Shown here: positions 10,691 through 20,449 of the stretch, in pieces | Layout: each line of letters begins with the position of its first letter | How positions within the stretch are numbered: the stretch's first letter is position 1 | Assembly (NCBI GenBank): GCA_946811695.1 | Contig: OX328123.1 | Location: forward strand, 117,745,102 to 117,809,101 | Length of the DNA stretch: 64,000 bases | Source: Gonocerus acuteangulatus | Taxonomy: Eukaryota > Arthropoda > Insecta > Hemiptera > Coreidae | Direction of reading: 5' to 3' | Translations under genes and position numbers: made by a program | The notes under the pieces: generated by a model | The model's database searches: none | The model's input: only the letters and a program-made list of their open reading frames with translations | Told to the model about the DNA's origin: nothing

Positions 10691-11026
10691 GTAAGTGTTC
10701 TATCGTCAAAATGAGTAACAAGTGTTTTGTTTGTGATGGGGAAATTACTGCATCCAGTCCTGATGTTTCCAATGTGGGTAAAAAAGGTATAGTTTGCCTT
10801 AAAAAAGCCGCAATCGAATCGGTCCTCGTGTAATTTCTCCTACATAATGTGTGGACAAGAAGTGAAGTCAAATTAGCTAGTTGGCTGATTTTGCCATCAC
10901 CTCTCTCTTTACTGACTTCTTAAAGGCAAACTATACCTTTTTTACCCACTTTGGAAACATCAGGACTGGATGCAGTAATTTCCCCATCACAAACAAAACA
11001 CTTGTTTGACGATAGAACACTTACTT
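10691..11026. repeat. palindrome containing a zinc-finger-like ORF start
   Basis: Arms 10691-10798 and 10925-11026 are near-perfect inverted copies around a centre of about 125 bp. The plus-strand arm opens an ATG frame at 10711. Confidence 0.85.
10711..10833 (+). pseudogene. N-terminal fragment of an unidentified Cys-containing protein
   Basis: The 40-residue frame begins MSNKCFVCDGEITASS and continues to GKKGIVCLKKAA before a stop. The CxxC plus the GKKG...L...A pattern resembles the start of uncharacterised multicopy transposon-associated proteins of arthropods. That is family impression rather than proof. Only the beginning is present, and it is mirrored in the opposite arm of the palindrome. 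Confidence 0.35.
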
Positions 11027-11037
11027 AAAACACTTAC

Positions 11038-11395
11038 TCCGGTCTAAAAATGAGTGGCAAAATTGTTTTCCCCCAAAATTACAGACTTTTAAGAGCAGAT
11101 AGCTCGGAAACTAAAGATATCTCAGAAAACGTGAGAGAATAACACTTGTAGTAAATTTAATAAGCTTTCATTTTGTATAGAATAGTTATGTTGCTAGGAC
11201 GCGTTGTTTCCGAGATATAAGCGAAAAACCGCAAAATGGTACCTTCTAACCCCCCCCCCCTCCCCCCCGGCTCATAGGCTAGGGGCGGGGACTTTTGATA
11301 TGTTGACCTCCTTACTAGCCTAAACAATGTTATGAAGTCAAAAATTGTGTTCCAAAAATTTCCATCTATAACTATTCGTTGCCTGGACTGTAATA
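11038..11395 (+). repeat. ~500-bp repeat, copy C (truncated)
   Basis: It lacks the first 170 bp or so of copies A and B. It retains the ACTAAAGATATCTC and GCTAGGACGC landmarks and the ATTCGTTGCCTGGACT end. Confidence 0.8.
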
Positions 11396-12055
11396 GTATT
11401 TATTTCAATACAAAAGTCCTGTTCTGTTACACAGTAGGTATATATCAGTAATGTTTTGAATTCGTGAATAAACACGATGCATGCATAAAAGTAGGCAATT
11501 ATTATGGAAATTTCTTTTTCTACCTTCCGGTCGCAAATTTTACACTAAAAAAATGAATTTAATAATAAAAAAGTATCCAAGATATCTTGCCGATATATAT
11601 TTAATTTGTACTCGTTTTAGTGCTTGATCTCATTATTAATTTTATAAAATTTATCAAATCTCACGAATTCAAAACATAAATAAAATAAATTATTTTAACA
11701 GGAGAAAATAAATTGTACATACCTTATTCTCTTTTTCTGTAGAACACTTCCAATCTATTAATGAAATACACTGGGCTTCAAGTACACTATGTGAGTGAAA
11801 CACTTTGACTAGTAGGTGTGGAGAATGCAATCAGAATTACAAGCATAAATCAGAGCACGTTTTGAATCTACATAGACGATCAGCTTCTTCGGCATAGATC
11901 TGTAAATGCTACAACAAAGGAAGAGGGTGGGGAGAGGTAGACAGAATTGTGTTGCCGTAAAAAGCGGAAGTTCCGCACGTTAGACCCCGCTAAAACTGAA
12001 AAACCCAGAATTCAGAAGTTTATTTTCTAATCGAAAATATGTCATTTCGGCACTA
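11396..12055. other. non-coding DNA
   Basis: No gene is seen. The stretch probably belongs to the hAT element interior near its right end. Confidence 0.4.
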
Positions 12056-12169
12056 AAATTTCGTGACTTGATATCAAAATTCGTGACTTTTTCGTGATTT
12101 TCGTGCCCTATTTTCAATTTCGTGACATTTTCGTGATTTTCGTGACTTTTTCGTGCAGTAGACACCCTG
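12056..12169 (-). repeat. hAT-type right terminus with CGTGAC subterminal repeats
   Basis: It ends AGTAGACACCCTG, the exact 13-bp inverse of the left end at 2252. It contains at least seven TTCGTGAC/TTTTCGTG units. It probably marks the other end of the element that carries the transposase at 6157-8457, or of a non-autonomous relative. Confidence 0.7.
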
Positions 12170-12173
12170 TATA

Positions 12174-12200
12174 TGCATATATATATATATATATATATAT
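12174..12200. repeat. short (AT)n microsatellite
   Basis: An AT array directly follows the hAT terminus. Confidence 0.85.
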
Positions 12201-12208
12201 GTGTCTGT

Positions 12209-12915
12209 TAACACGATAGCGGCCAGAGTTTTTGTTTTTTCGTCTCGAAACTTGGTATATAGCATTCAATTAGCAAACGATTGAACGAGTTCGTTAACCA
12301 CCAAAGTCGGTCCACCGGAAGGGGGGGTTTACCCCGAACCCAAAACACTAATTTGACTATGTCAGCCGTAATATTTGTTATATTTCAACGAAACTTGGTA
12401 TTCGTAGTGGTAATATAGAGAGAAAAGTGAGATATAAAAATAAACTAAATCGGTCCATTAGGAGGGGGGGTTTACTCCGGACCCACAATACCAATTCGCC
12501 ACTACCAGCCGTGATTTTTGGTATATTTCGACGAAACTCGGTATTCGTAGTGGTAATCCACAGGTAAATATGTGTTGTAAACATAAACTAAATCGGTTCA
12601 TTAGGAGGGGGGGTTTACTCCGGACCCACAATACCAATTCGCCACTACCAGTCGTGATTTTTGGTATATTTCGACGAAACTTGGTATTCGTAGTGGTAAT
12701 CTACAGGTAAATATCTGTTGTAAAAATAAACTAAATCGGTTCATTAGAAGGGGGGGGGTTTACTCCGGACCCAAATTCCTAATATACTCATACCGGTAGT
12801 AATTTCTGCTGTATTGTAACGAAACGCGGTATACGTCGTGGGTAACTCATGAGAAAGAAGTGTTGTAAAAATGAGCTGAATCGGTCAATCGGAAAGTTGG
12901 GGTTTAATTTGTAAT
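12209..12915 (-). repeat. five tandem ~140-bp units
   Basis: Successive starts of the CGGTNCATTAGGAGG-like landmark fall near 12309, 12452, 12595, 12737 and 12876. Each unit contains TTTACTCCGGACCC, CGTGATTTTTGGTATATTTC, ACGAAACT and GGTATTCGTAGTGGTAAT. Inverted single units occur at about 9040-9260 and 61500-61630, so this is a dispersed family with a local array. Confidence 0.85.
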
Positions 12916-13307
12916 GTATTTCAATAGTAAAGCCCGCCAGACGTAGGTTCACAAAGCCGCCGCAAGGAGCGCTTTCTACCACTAGAGTGACTGTATCCTG
13001 TTCCTGCGTTAGATCAAAATACGATAATATCAGGTTTTTTGTATTTATTACGTAGTGCAATGTGTAAACATAACTCTGGAAGCAAATTAATAATTGATCA
13101 GTTACTCATTGCAAATTTAAAAGAGAACTATTTATGTTTTTATTTTATTTATGTAGGATATTTTAAGCAAATTGTTCTGGAAAGCAGTCTACACTACCCA
13201 AATTCTGAGGAAAGTGCTTAGTTATGCAGCTCCTGCGTGACGGACTATTTATAAATATGGCACAGGTCGAAATAATAGTACTCCATTTTATGTACTATTT
13301 TATTTTT

Positions 13308-13355
13308 GGCACGCCCTACATGTTTCGTGGCCTTTATGCCACCTCCTCAGGGGCC
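13308..13355 (-). ncRNA. hammerhead ribozyme core beside Penelope-like element
   Basis: On the minus strand the sequence contains CTGAGGA, a 5-bp stem II (GTGGC/GCCAC) with a short loop, then GAAAC, ATGTA and GGGC. This is the hammerhead order CUGANGA - stem II - GAAA - UH site. GCCC before the core and GGGC after the site can form stem I. The ACATGT between GAAA and the cleavage site is palindromic, which would suit the very short stem III of dimeric hammerheads. Hammerheads are known in PLE terminal repeats. Function is inferred. Confidence 0.65.
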
Positions 13356-13365
13356 ACTAAATCCT

Positions 13366-13960
13366 GAACATGTTTATTACATCGAATGAAACTAGCTTGT
13401 ACCCGGGAAGAATTTGAACGGTTTGAGTTTTGCATTTTAAATCCACACAACTCAACACATCAAAGGGGTTATCTTGGGGAAAATGCTTAAGGTTATTTGC
13501 TAAAATTTTTGGTCGTAATGTTTTTTCTTTTTTATGCAATTTTATGAGTCCATAAATTAAAGGAGTAATGCAATTATTATTTACAATCTTGCACCTGTCA
13601 TTTTTTATAAAAAACTTATTTTTAATTAACGTGTCTGCTTATTTAATAACCTTATTTTATAACGTAACCATTGGAGTCTATTTGTTTATAAATCTGTCTA
13701 TCGTTTAAAATATTATTATTGTAGTCCTTTCTATTTATTATCACTGTTTTGTTAGATTTGTCAGCCCTAATTATCAAAATGTCCTGATTGTCTTTAAAAA
13801 AGGTTTTCGTCAGTTTTTCATATTTCGTCATTATCTCGGTTAGTCCAATATCAATGTCAATGGAAATATTTTTATAGTTGCGTGTATTTTCATTCAGATT
13901 CAACAAATTAACTACTTTGTGCCTAAGTTTATTCTTATCTTTGTTGGGAATAGCTGCCTG
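13366..13960 (-). pseudogene. Penelope-like element RT, N-terminal part
   Basis: Conceptual translation gives LIIRADKSNKTVIINRKDY, then across stops ITPLIYGLIKLHKKEKTLRP, and finally KLVSFDVINMF. These match the start of PLE reverse transcriptases: the ADKGNKTV block, the YGLPKIHK block, and motif A with its catalytic Asp in SFDV. Motif C (YADD) is missing because the copy stops after motif A and runs directly into the hammerhead core. Several stops and frameshifts make it inactive. Confidence 0.75.
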
Positions 13961-14016
13961 TTTAATTAATTAGCTGGAAATACAATAACAAAATAAATAA
14001 ATAAAAAGGACCAAAT

Positions 14017-14347
14017 AAATAAAATAAATTCAAAATATAATGTATATAAAGTTAAATGTAAAGATTGTAACAAGTGCTACATAGGTGAATCATCACAAAT
14101 ACTAAAAAATAGAATTAAGCAACATGCCAAAAATATAGACGAGAAATCGAATAAAACAGCTCTAACGGACCACGCATTTAAGAACAGTTTTGACTTGGAC
14201 GACATAGCAATAGTTGACAGGGACAGAAACAACATTAAGCGAAAAATAAATGAAAATATCCACATAATAAAAAACAGGAACTCGGTAAATAAACAGACAG
14301 AAATTACATTTTTAAATAAAATATTTTACAATAACATTAGAAGATAG
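14017..14347 (+). pseudogene. Penelope-like element GIY-YIG endonuclease C-terminus
   Basis: The frame reads YKVKCKDCNKCYIGESSQIL, then NRIKQHAKNIDEKSN, TDHAFKNSFDLDD, and ENIHIIKNR. It has the CxxC-linked GIY-YIG nuclease domain typical of PLEs, here with CYIGES in the YIG position. It faces the opposite way from the RT fragment at 13366-13960, so the copy is inverted around about 13975. The downstream flank to 14525 may be PLE 3' sequence. Confidence 0.75.
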
Positions 14348-14512
14348 CGAACAGTCCAGGAAAAAAAAACCAATAGTACAGGCCTTTATAGAACTTATCA
14401 TAATAAGCTTATTACTAAGCCTCTCGACACAGATGATTTAGCTAGCCTCAGTCTCAGAATGGGTGGCGAGCTAACCACACATAGGGTATGTACAATGTAA
14501 CAATATTTTTAT

Positions 14513-14525
14513 TATATTTTACCTA
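14513..14525 (+). repeat. left target-site duplication of Jockey LINE
   Basis: TATATTTTACCTA is repeated exactly at 19395-19407. Confidence 0.95.
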
Positions 14526-15034
14526 AGTCGCGCTTCAGCCATTGAACTGTGAAGTTGTGTATTTTTTAGCTCTCGCTTTTTGTGAAAGTTTAGTGGTTCA
14601 TTGCGCTCGAAATTGAACTAAACTCGCTCAAATGATTAATTAATCGTTGAGTGTAGACTCTTTGAATTTTCCCCAGAATTCCTGCACAAAAACAACGATA
14701 AATAAGTGAGTAAAGTTGCAGTATATATTGTGATTTCTCTGCCCTGCCTCACGGTAAGCGAGAGGTGGGGGCTATTCCTGTCTCTGCAGAACAGTCCCCC
14801 TCTACTAGCTGCCTCCCTAGCTAGCTCAGAAACTAGGGGCCTTCACGGGAATCGAGATACTCCTCCCGCATCACCTCTCTGGCTCAGGGCTAACGTCTTG
14901 GAGTCCGGGGCTAAGAAGTCCGAGTTCGAGACTCCTGTTGGCGCCTTATATTTTTTATTGCAAAAAATATATCTATCTATATTTCTTTTGCTCGTTTATT
15001 TTTATTTTTCACGTACGCGTGCTTATAATAATTT

Positions 15035-16351
15035 ATGGGAGGATTTTACCACATGGTAATGGCAAGCGGTGGTAAACGATCCAGGTCAGCTGGCAGCTCT
15101 CCACCTACGTCACCGTCCAAGAACACGCGTTCTAGAAGGAAGATCTCGAAGGAACCGCCCTTAAAAAATGAGAATTCGTCAACATCAGCTGAAGGAACTC
15201 CCGGTACATCTAAAATCAATGGAGAAACAAAGGAAGAGTCTGCATTTTTCACACTCAACCCATTCCAAGCGTTACAGAAGGAGCAAGAAGAGGATATGGA
15301 AACCGAAAAATCACAAGATAAAATCATAAGGCCTCCCCCCATATTTGTCAGCAATATCCAAAACATAAAAATTTTCTGCACTCATCTTAATCAAAAAGTT
15401 AATTCACAAACATATACCTGCATAAATAGAACCAACACAACAAAGATATCTTGTACAACACCTGACACATATAGAGCAATAATAAAATATTTAAACGATT
15501 CAAAGGCTCAATACCACACGTATCAACCGAAGTATGAACGTGCCCTACGAGTGGTTATACGAAATCTCCATCCCTCCACCCCTCCAGAAGAGATCATAGA
15601 AGAACTCTCTTCGCTTGGCTTCAAGGCGAGGCAAGCGACGAATGTCATCGTCAAGAGATCAACCGACCATGGAATGATGAAAGTTGCCTTACCCCTCTTT
15701 TTTGTGGATCTTGATCAACAGCCAAATGTTGATAGAATTTACAGCATCACCAGGCTTTACCACACTAGAGTACAAGTTGAAAAACCATACCGCAAACGGG
15801 AGCCGGTACAGTGTACAAATTGCCAGTCGTATAACCACACAAAGGCATATTGTAATTACATACCAAGATGTGTCAGGTGTGGAGAAAACCACAAAAGCCA
15901 GGAGTGCAGCAAGCCAAAGGAAAGCCCCGCGGTGTGTGCACTTTGCTCTCAAAACCACCCGGCTAACTACAAGGGTTGCCAAACATTCAAAAATTTAAAA
16001 AGAATGAGCAACACCCGGCAGCGAAACTACGGTGAGTTGCCTCCTGGTGAAGAACGCCCACAGCCCACCAGAAGAGTTGAAGCTGGAGTTTCCTTCGCAC
16101 AACTCGCTGCCGGACCTAGCCAACAAGAAGAACCAGTACTCAATGAGACAGCTCCCGCCGACCAACATCCAGGCAACACATCAACACCGACTCCAAGACG
16201 GACCACTCCCTTCATTCCTCCACCAACTTCCTCCAATGACATCACTTCCCTCCTTAATACCTTCTTGTCAGACTTCAGATCCCTTATTAGTCCTCTCATT
16301 ACCCTCCTTAATACTATAGTTACTCACCTGCTCCCAACCCTTTCAAAATGA
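15035..16351 (+). CDS. Jockey-type ORF1 (Gag-like nucleic-acid-binding protein)
   Basis: The 438-residue frame encodes the RNA-binding partner of the LINE, expected to coat the transcript and guide it to the target. Residues 1-100 are basic and Ser/Pro-rich (GGKRSRSAGSSPPTSPSK). The middle contains the RRM-like Gag segment ending in VVIRNLHPSTPPEEIIEEL. Near residues 255-310 are three zinc knuckles: CTNCQSYNHTKAYC, CVRCGENHKSQEC and CALCSQNHPANYKGC. The C-terminus is Pro/Thr-rich and then hydrophobic. In-frame ATGs at 15035, 15053 and 15059 are all possible starts. The first is in a weak context, so the true N-terminus may be MVMASGG or MASGG. It ends in the ATGA overlap with ORF2, which implies reinitiation. 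Confidence 0.9.
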   Translation: MGGFYHMVMASGGKRSRSAGSSPPTSPSKNTRSRRKISKEPPLKNENSSTSAEGTPGTSKINGETKEESAFFTLNPFQALQKEQEEDMETEKSQDKIIRPPPIFVSNIQNIKIFCTHLNQKVNSQTYTCINRTNTTKISCTTPDTYRAIIKYLNDSKAQYHTYQPKYERALRVVIRNLHPSTPPEEIIEELSSLGFKARQATNVIVKRSTDHGMMKVALPLFFVDLDQQPNVDRIYSITRLYHTRVQVEKPYRKREPVQCTNCQSYNHTKAYCNYIPRCVRCGENHKSQECSKPKESPAVCALCSQNHPANYKGCQTFKNLKRMSNTRQRNYGELPPGEERPQPTRRVEAGVSFAQLAAGPSQQEEPVLNETAPADQHPGNTSTPTPRRTTPFIPPPTSSNDITSLLNTFLSDFRSLISPLITLLNTIVTHLLPTLSK

Positions 16352-19056
16352 TTCCCTCTCCCACACACAAATCCTTGTCCATCCTACTTTGGAATGCTAA
16401 CGGCATCACAAATCACACAAACGAACTGACTACATTACTACAAGACAAAAGTATAGATGTCGCACTCATCACTGAAACACGACTTACCAAAAATAAACAT
16501 TTACGAATTCAGGACTACAACACTTACCGTACCGACCACCCAGACGGTAAAGCCCATGGCGGATCTGCCATCCTAATACGAAGAACCTTATCCCATCACC
16601 CCCGTCCTACCAATCCAACACATTCACTCCAAGCCGCCACTATTACAGTCTCAACATTTTCCTTCCCAATTTCCCTGTCAGCTGTCTACTGTCCTCCTAA
16701 TAAACCTCTAATTGAGTCAGAAATTCTAGATCTTCTAGAATCCCTAGGTTCCAAATTCCTTCTAGGAGGTGATTTCAACGCCAAGCATCTTCAGTGGGGG
16801 TCAAGGGTAACCAATTCCCGTGGTCGTACCCTACTCTCTGCACTCTCCTCAAAGTACTGCTCAACCATTTCCCCGAATTCCCCAACATACTGGCCTACCG
16901 ATCCAAACCGTATCCCCGATCTAATAGACTTCTTTGTATCCTTTGGTCTTACATCCGTCTACACCTCAATAGTTACCCTGGATGACTTATCCTCTGATCA
17001 TAGTCCTCTAATCCTTACACTCTCGCTACAACCTATTCCAAAGCCCCAACCTCCTTCCTTAATCACTGGACCTATCGATTGGAACCTCTTCCGATCCCTC
17101 CTTGAAGACACCATTAACCTCAACATTTCCCTTAAAACCCCTGAAGACCTTGATATAGCTGTCCAACAATTCACAACCTCCATTCAGCAATGTGCATGGA
17201 ATTCCTCCCTTCCTAAACGCCATCATCACCCAATCCCAGCTGAAAGTCCTCTACCCCAATCCCTAAGAGACCTAATAACATCCAAACGCCAAGCACGAGC
17301 TCTGTGGCAGAGAACTCGCCATCCCTCCGACCGTCGCTCTTACAATCAATTATGCCGATTAGTAAAGCGACAACTAATCCAACATCGTTCCGAATCCTTT
17401 AATTCCTATCTTTCATCTCTATCAACCTCCGACAAATCCCTTTGGAATGCTACTCGCAAAATCCTAAAATACCATCCTGTATCTCCCCCCCTTCGTCGAG
17501 AGGACAGCACATGGGCCACCTCCGACGAAGAGAAATCCGAGTTATTTGCTAATCATCTCAAAAAAACATTTACTCCTCATCCTCCTCCTGATCCTGAATC
17601 CCATTTACCGGGATTAGATGATTTCCTACAATCCCCACTTCCTCTCTCCCTACCACCAAATGCAGTCAATCCATCTGAAGTTAAATTTCTAATATCCCGA
17701 CTACCTTCCCGGAAATCCCCTGGTTACGACCTCATCACCTCCAGAATCCTTAAACAGCTTCCAACCAAGGCCATTGTATTCCTCACCTACATCTACAACT
17801 GCATCCTCCGAACAACCCATTATCCCATACTCTGGAAATTCTCAATAGTTGTCCTCTTTCCTAAACCTGGTAAACCTCCCAACAATCCTTCCTCCTACCG
17901 CCCTATCAGTCTTCTTCCAATATTCTCCAAACTATTTGAAAAGATTTTATTAAAGCGCCTACTACCTATCCTAAATTCCTTAAATCTCATCCCATCTCAT
18001 CAATTCGGCTTCCGCTCCCAACACTCCACAGTGCAGCAAGGGCTTCGCGTTGTTGATCTCATCTCCTCATCCCTCGAGCGAAAAGAGTATTGCACGTCTG
18101 CCTTCTTGGACGTTGCCCAGGCATTCGACCGAGTCTGGCACACAGGCTTACTCTTCAAGCTCAAAACCCACCTTCCCAGCACCCTTTACCTAATCCTTCG
18201 CTCCTACCTCTCAGACAGGGTTTTTCAAGTGCGGCATGGAACAGCCTACTCAGATTATTTCCCTGTGGAAGCGGGAGTTCCTCAGGGTAGTGTCCTCGGT
18301 CCCATCCTTTATACCCTATATACAGCTGACATTCCAACACATCCTGACACCCTCTTGGCCACGTATGCAGATGATACGGCCATCCTTTCACCCCACATAA
18401 ATCCAGACACAGCTTCCCAGAACCTACAATCCCATTTAACCCAAATTGAACAGTGGTGCAAAAAGTGGCGCATCAAGATAAACGTCGAAAAATGTCACCA
18501 AATAACCTTCACCCTTCGACGTAAAACCTGTCCTACTGTTTCCTTCAACGACAATCCTTTACCTATAACCAACAACGTCCGATACCTTGGGTTTTACCTT
18601 GACTCACGATTAACTTGGAACGCACACATTAAACATAAACGGCAAGAACTCAATCGACGATTCGGACAACTATACAGACTACTAAATCGAACATCACACT
18701 TAACCGTACATAACAAACTAACTGTCTACAACTCATTAATAAAACCGATATGGACTTACGGAATCGAACTCTGGGGGACAGCCAAGCATTCCAACATCCA
18801 CCGAATCCAAACATTCCAATCCAAAATCCTACGTACCATAGTTAATGCTCCTTATTATGTTTCGAATCGCACCCTCCATAATGACCTAAATATTCCCTTT
18901 GTCCAAGATATAATCCCTATCCGCTTCTCATCTTTCCATAGTAAATTGATTAATCATCCTAATCCTATAGCCCAATCCTTATCCAGCACCAATCAGCCTT
19001 CCTCTCCACCCAGACGTCTTCATAGGAAGTGGCCCCGGGATCTACTAACGCAGTGA
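16348..19056 (+). CDS. Jockey-type ORF2: endonuclease and reverse transcriptase
   Basis: The 902-residue polyprotein performs target-primed reverse transcription. Residues 1-220 form the AP-like endonuclease: LLWNANGI, ITETRL (metal-binding Glu), HGGSAILIRR, LLGGDFNAKH and SDHSPL. The RT spans about 480-780: PKPGKPPNNPSSYRPISLL, HQFGFRSQHST, FLDVAQAFDRVWH (motif A Asp), GVPQGSVLGPILYTLYTADI, and TYADDTAIL (motif C). NVRYLGFYLDSRLTWN opens the thumb-side region. No RNase H follows, as usual in the Jockey clade. All catalytic residues I can check are present and there is no stop or frameshift, so it is potentially active. The start ATG overlaps the ORF1 stop. Confidence 0.95.
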   Translation: MIPSPTHKSLSILLWNANGITNHTNELTTLLQDKSIDVALITETRLTKNKHLRIQDYNTYRTDHPDGKAHGGSAILIRRTLSHHPRPTNPTHSLQAATITVSTFSFPISLSAVYCPPNKPLIESEILDLLESLGSKFLLGGDFNAKHLQWGSRVTNSRGRTLLSALSSKYCSTISPNSPTYWPTDPNRIPDLIDFFVSFGLTSVYTSIVTLDDLSSDHSPLILTLSLQPIPKPQPPSLITGPIDWNLFRSLLEDTINLNISLKTPEDLDIAVQQFTTSIQQCAWNSSLPKRHHHPIPAESPLPQSLRDLITSKRQARALWQRTRHPSDRRSYNQLCRLVKRQLIQHRSESFNSYLSSLSTSDKSLWNATRKILKYHPVSPPLRREDSTWATSDEEKSELFANHLKKTFTPHPPPDPESHLPGLDDFLQSPLPLSLPPNAVNPSEVKFLISRLPSRKSPGYDLITSRILKQLPTKAIVFLTYIYNCILRTTHYPILWKFSIVVLFPKPGKPPNNPSSYRPISLLPIFSKLFEKILLKRLLPILNSLNLIPSHQFGFRSQHSTVQQGLRVVDLISSSLERKEYCTSAFLDVAQAFDRVWHTGLLFKLKTHLPSTLYLILRSYLSDRVFQVRHGTAYSDYFPVEAGVPQGSVLGPILYTLYTADIPTHPDTLLATYADDTAILSPHINPDTASQNLQSHLTQIEQWCKKWRIKINVEKCHQITFTLRRKTCPTVSFNDNPLPITNNVRYLGFYLDSRLTWNAHIKHKRQELNRRFGQLYRLLNRTSHLTVHNKLTVYNSLIKPIWTYGIELWGTAKHSNIHRIQTFQSKILRTIVNAPYYVSNRTLHNDLNIPFVQDIIPIRFSSFHSKLINHPNPIAQSLSSTNQPSSPPRRLHRKWPRDLLTQ

Positions 19057-19349
19057 AGTGTCGTGAAGTGCTCAAAAATCAGTGTGATTGTAATAATGAT
19101 AATTGAGAGTGATATCGATGGATATCTTCTCTCCTCGTGATATCACAGGTCACGCCTCATTCGCCTCCAATCCTCCCTGCTAGTCGCAGAGTGTGGTTGG
19201 ATGGCGTAAGGTAACTCCAGGTCATCCTAGAATCCTTCCTAAAGGAAGGTATTCGGTTGACAACTGGTGGCACCTGAGGCGTGGTCAAGCTATACCTATA
19301 CCTATGTCAAATTACATAATACATATACTGTAGATTGTAATATATTTCT

Positions 19350-19356
<7 letters not shown>
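19057..19356 (+). other. 3' UTR of Jockey LINE
   Basis: It contains a potential stem between CGATGGATATC and GATATCAC near 19115-19145 and ends TGTAAATAAA before the poly-A. Confidence 0.7.

Positions 19357-19394
<38 letters not shown>
19357..19394 (+). repeat. poly-A tail of Jockey LINE
   Basis: About 38 A residues immediately precede the right target duplication. Confidence 0.95.
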
Positions 19395-19398
<4 letters not shown>

Positions 19399-19407
19399 TT
19401 TTACCTA

Positions 19408-19533
19408 TAGATTTAAGGTTAGGAGTTAGTAATGTTACTCTGTAAAGATCTTGCAATCTTGCTTCATTTTGAGATTTAATTTTAAAGTTTAATGATAATA
19501 ATAATATGAATATATATATATATTCATATTTTG

Positions 19534-19573
<40 letters not shown>

Positions 19574-20449
19574 TTATTATATCCACAAATATATATTTCT
19601 GTTCGCATTCTAGCAGGCATAATCGTTCTTTTTATATATTGTCTCATCTAAATTCGAGGAGGTGAAGTGAATAATTTCATATTGAATTTGGCTGCAACGA
19701 GTTTCTGGCACATAGTAGCACGTGAATCTCGCTTTTCATTTGGAGGTGTTTAAAATTTTGTCAAAAATTCGCTAACTGCTTCTATTGACGCTATTCTAAT
19801 GGCACAAGGGCGTTGTTGCTTATTAAAATTGTTATAATCTCTCCCATAATTCTTTCTATCCATTAGTATTTTGAGATTTAGCGATGACAATGTTTATTCC
19901 AAGTACAGCCTAAGCTGCCGGGAAGATATGCGATGCTGACTTCGGCAATAATTTATTTTAGTGTATTCTATCACAGCCAGAATGATGATTTATATTCCCA
20001 ATACCCCATCCTTCGGTGAGAATTCTGTAGACGAAACCATGCAAGATATGATATTTATTATTTCCAAGCCTTTATTGATGCTGGCAGTCTTAGTTTTATG
20101 TTTCTACACAGGGAATAATGTCTGGCAATATTCCCACATGACTTTTGAAGAACCATTTCTTGGTGTATTTTATTGCCTTGTTTTATTATCTGTCTTCGAG
20201 ATGTTTATCTAGAATGTTCATCACTCCCCTCTACTCGTAATTCAGGTTAATTTTGTAGCCCAATTGAGAACTCACTTTAAGAAAGTCTCATTTTTTATTG
20301 GGGATGCCCATTGTGTGAAATTTAAAATTAAGGCAGTAGAGAAAATGATCATAATAATATTGAAATATTGATTTAATTTGGCTATTAAAATTATCACCTA
20401 TTTTAATACTCCAAGCAAAAACAATAATTGAACGGGGTTTTTCGCATTA
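19408..20449. other. non-coding DNA with an (AT)n array
   Basis: An AT array lies at 19508-19566. A hydrophobic open frame at 19961-20212 (LLMLAVLVLCFY) has no recognisable family or splice context, and I do not call it a gene. Confidence 0.5.

Larger units (their letters stand above)
8894..13246. mobile_element. 4.35-kb inverted-repeat structure, probable transposon or composite
   Basis: The ends are inverted copies: AGTCCGTCACGCAGGAGCTG at 8894 and its complement ending at 13246, about 36 bp. A second, longer inverted block pairs about 8957-9235 with about 12745-13010. Each block contains GCGCTCCTTGCGGCGGC, CCCGCCAG-type and TTTACTCCGGACCC-type sequence. Inside are three copies of a repeat of about 500 bp, a 340-bp palindrome and five 140-bp tandem units. 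No transposase was recognised. The structure overlaps the hAT right terminus at 12169, so one of the two outlines must be a composite. Confidence 0.55.
14526..19394 (+). mobile_element. full-length Jockey-clade LINE
   Basis: This is a complete element of 4869 bp between perfect 13-bp target duplications. It begins AGTCGCGCTTCAGCC and has a 5' UTR of about 510-530 bp, two intact ORFs overlapping by ATGA, a 3' UTR of 300 bp, a polyadenylation-type AATAAA at the tail junction and a poly-A tract. Apurinic endonuclease and RT without RNase H, plus triple CCHC knuckles in ORF1, place it in the Jockey clade. The intact ORFs and perfect duplication indicate a recent insertion. It landed in DNA flanking a decayed PLE. 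Confidence 0.95.

Noticed and set aside
14706..15059. 117-codon frame upstream of Jockey ORF1
   Set aside because: It lies in the 5' UTR of the element and has no motif.
19961..20212. Short membrane protein
   Set aside because: Hydrophobic but without family match or splice signals; AT-rich sequence often gives such frames.
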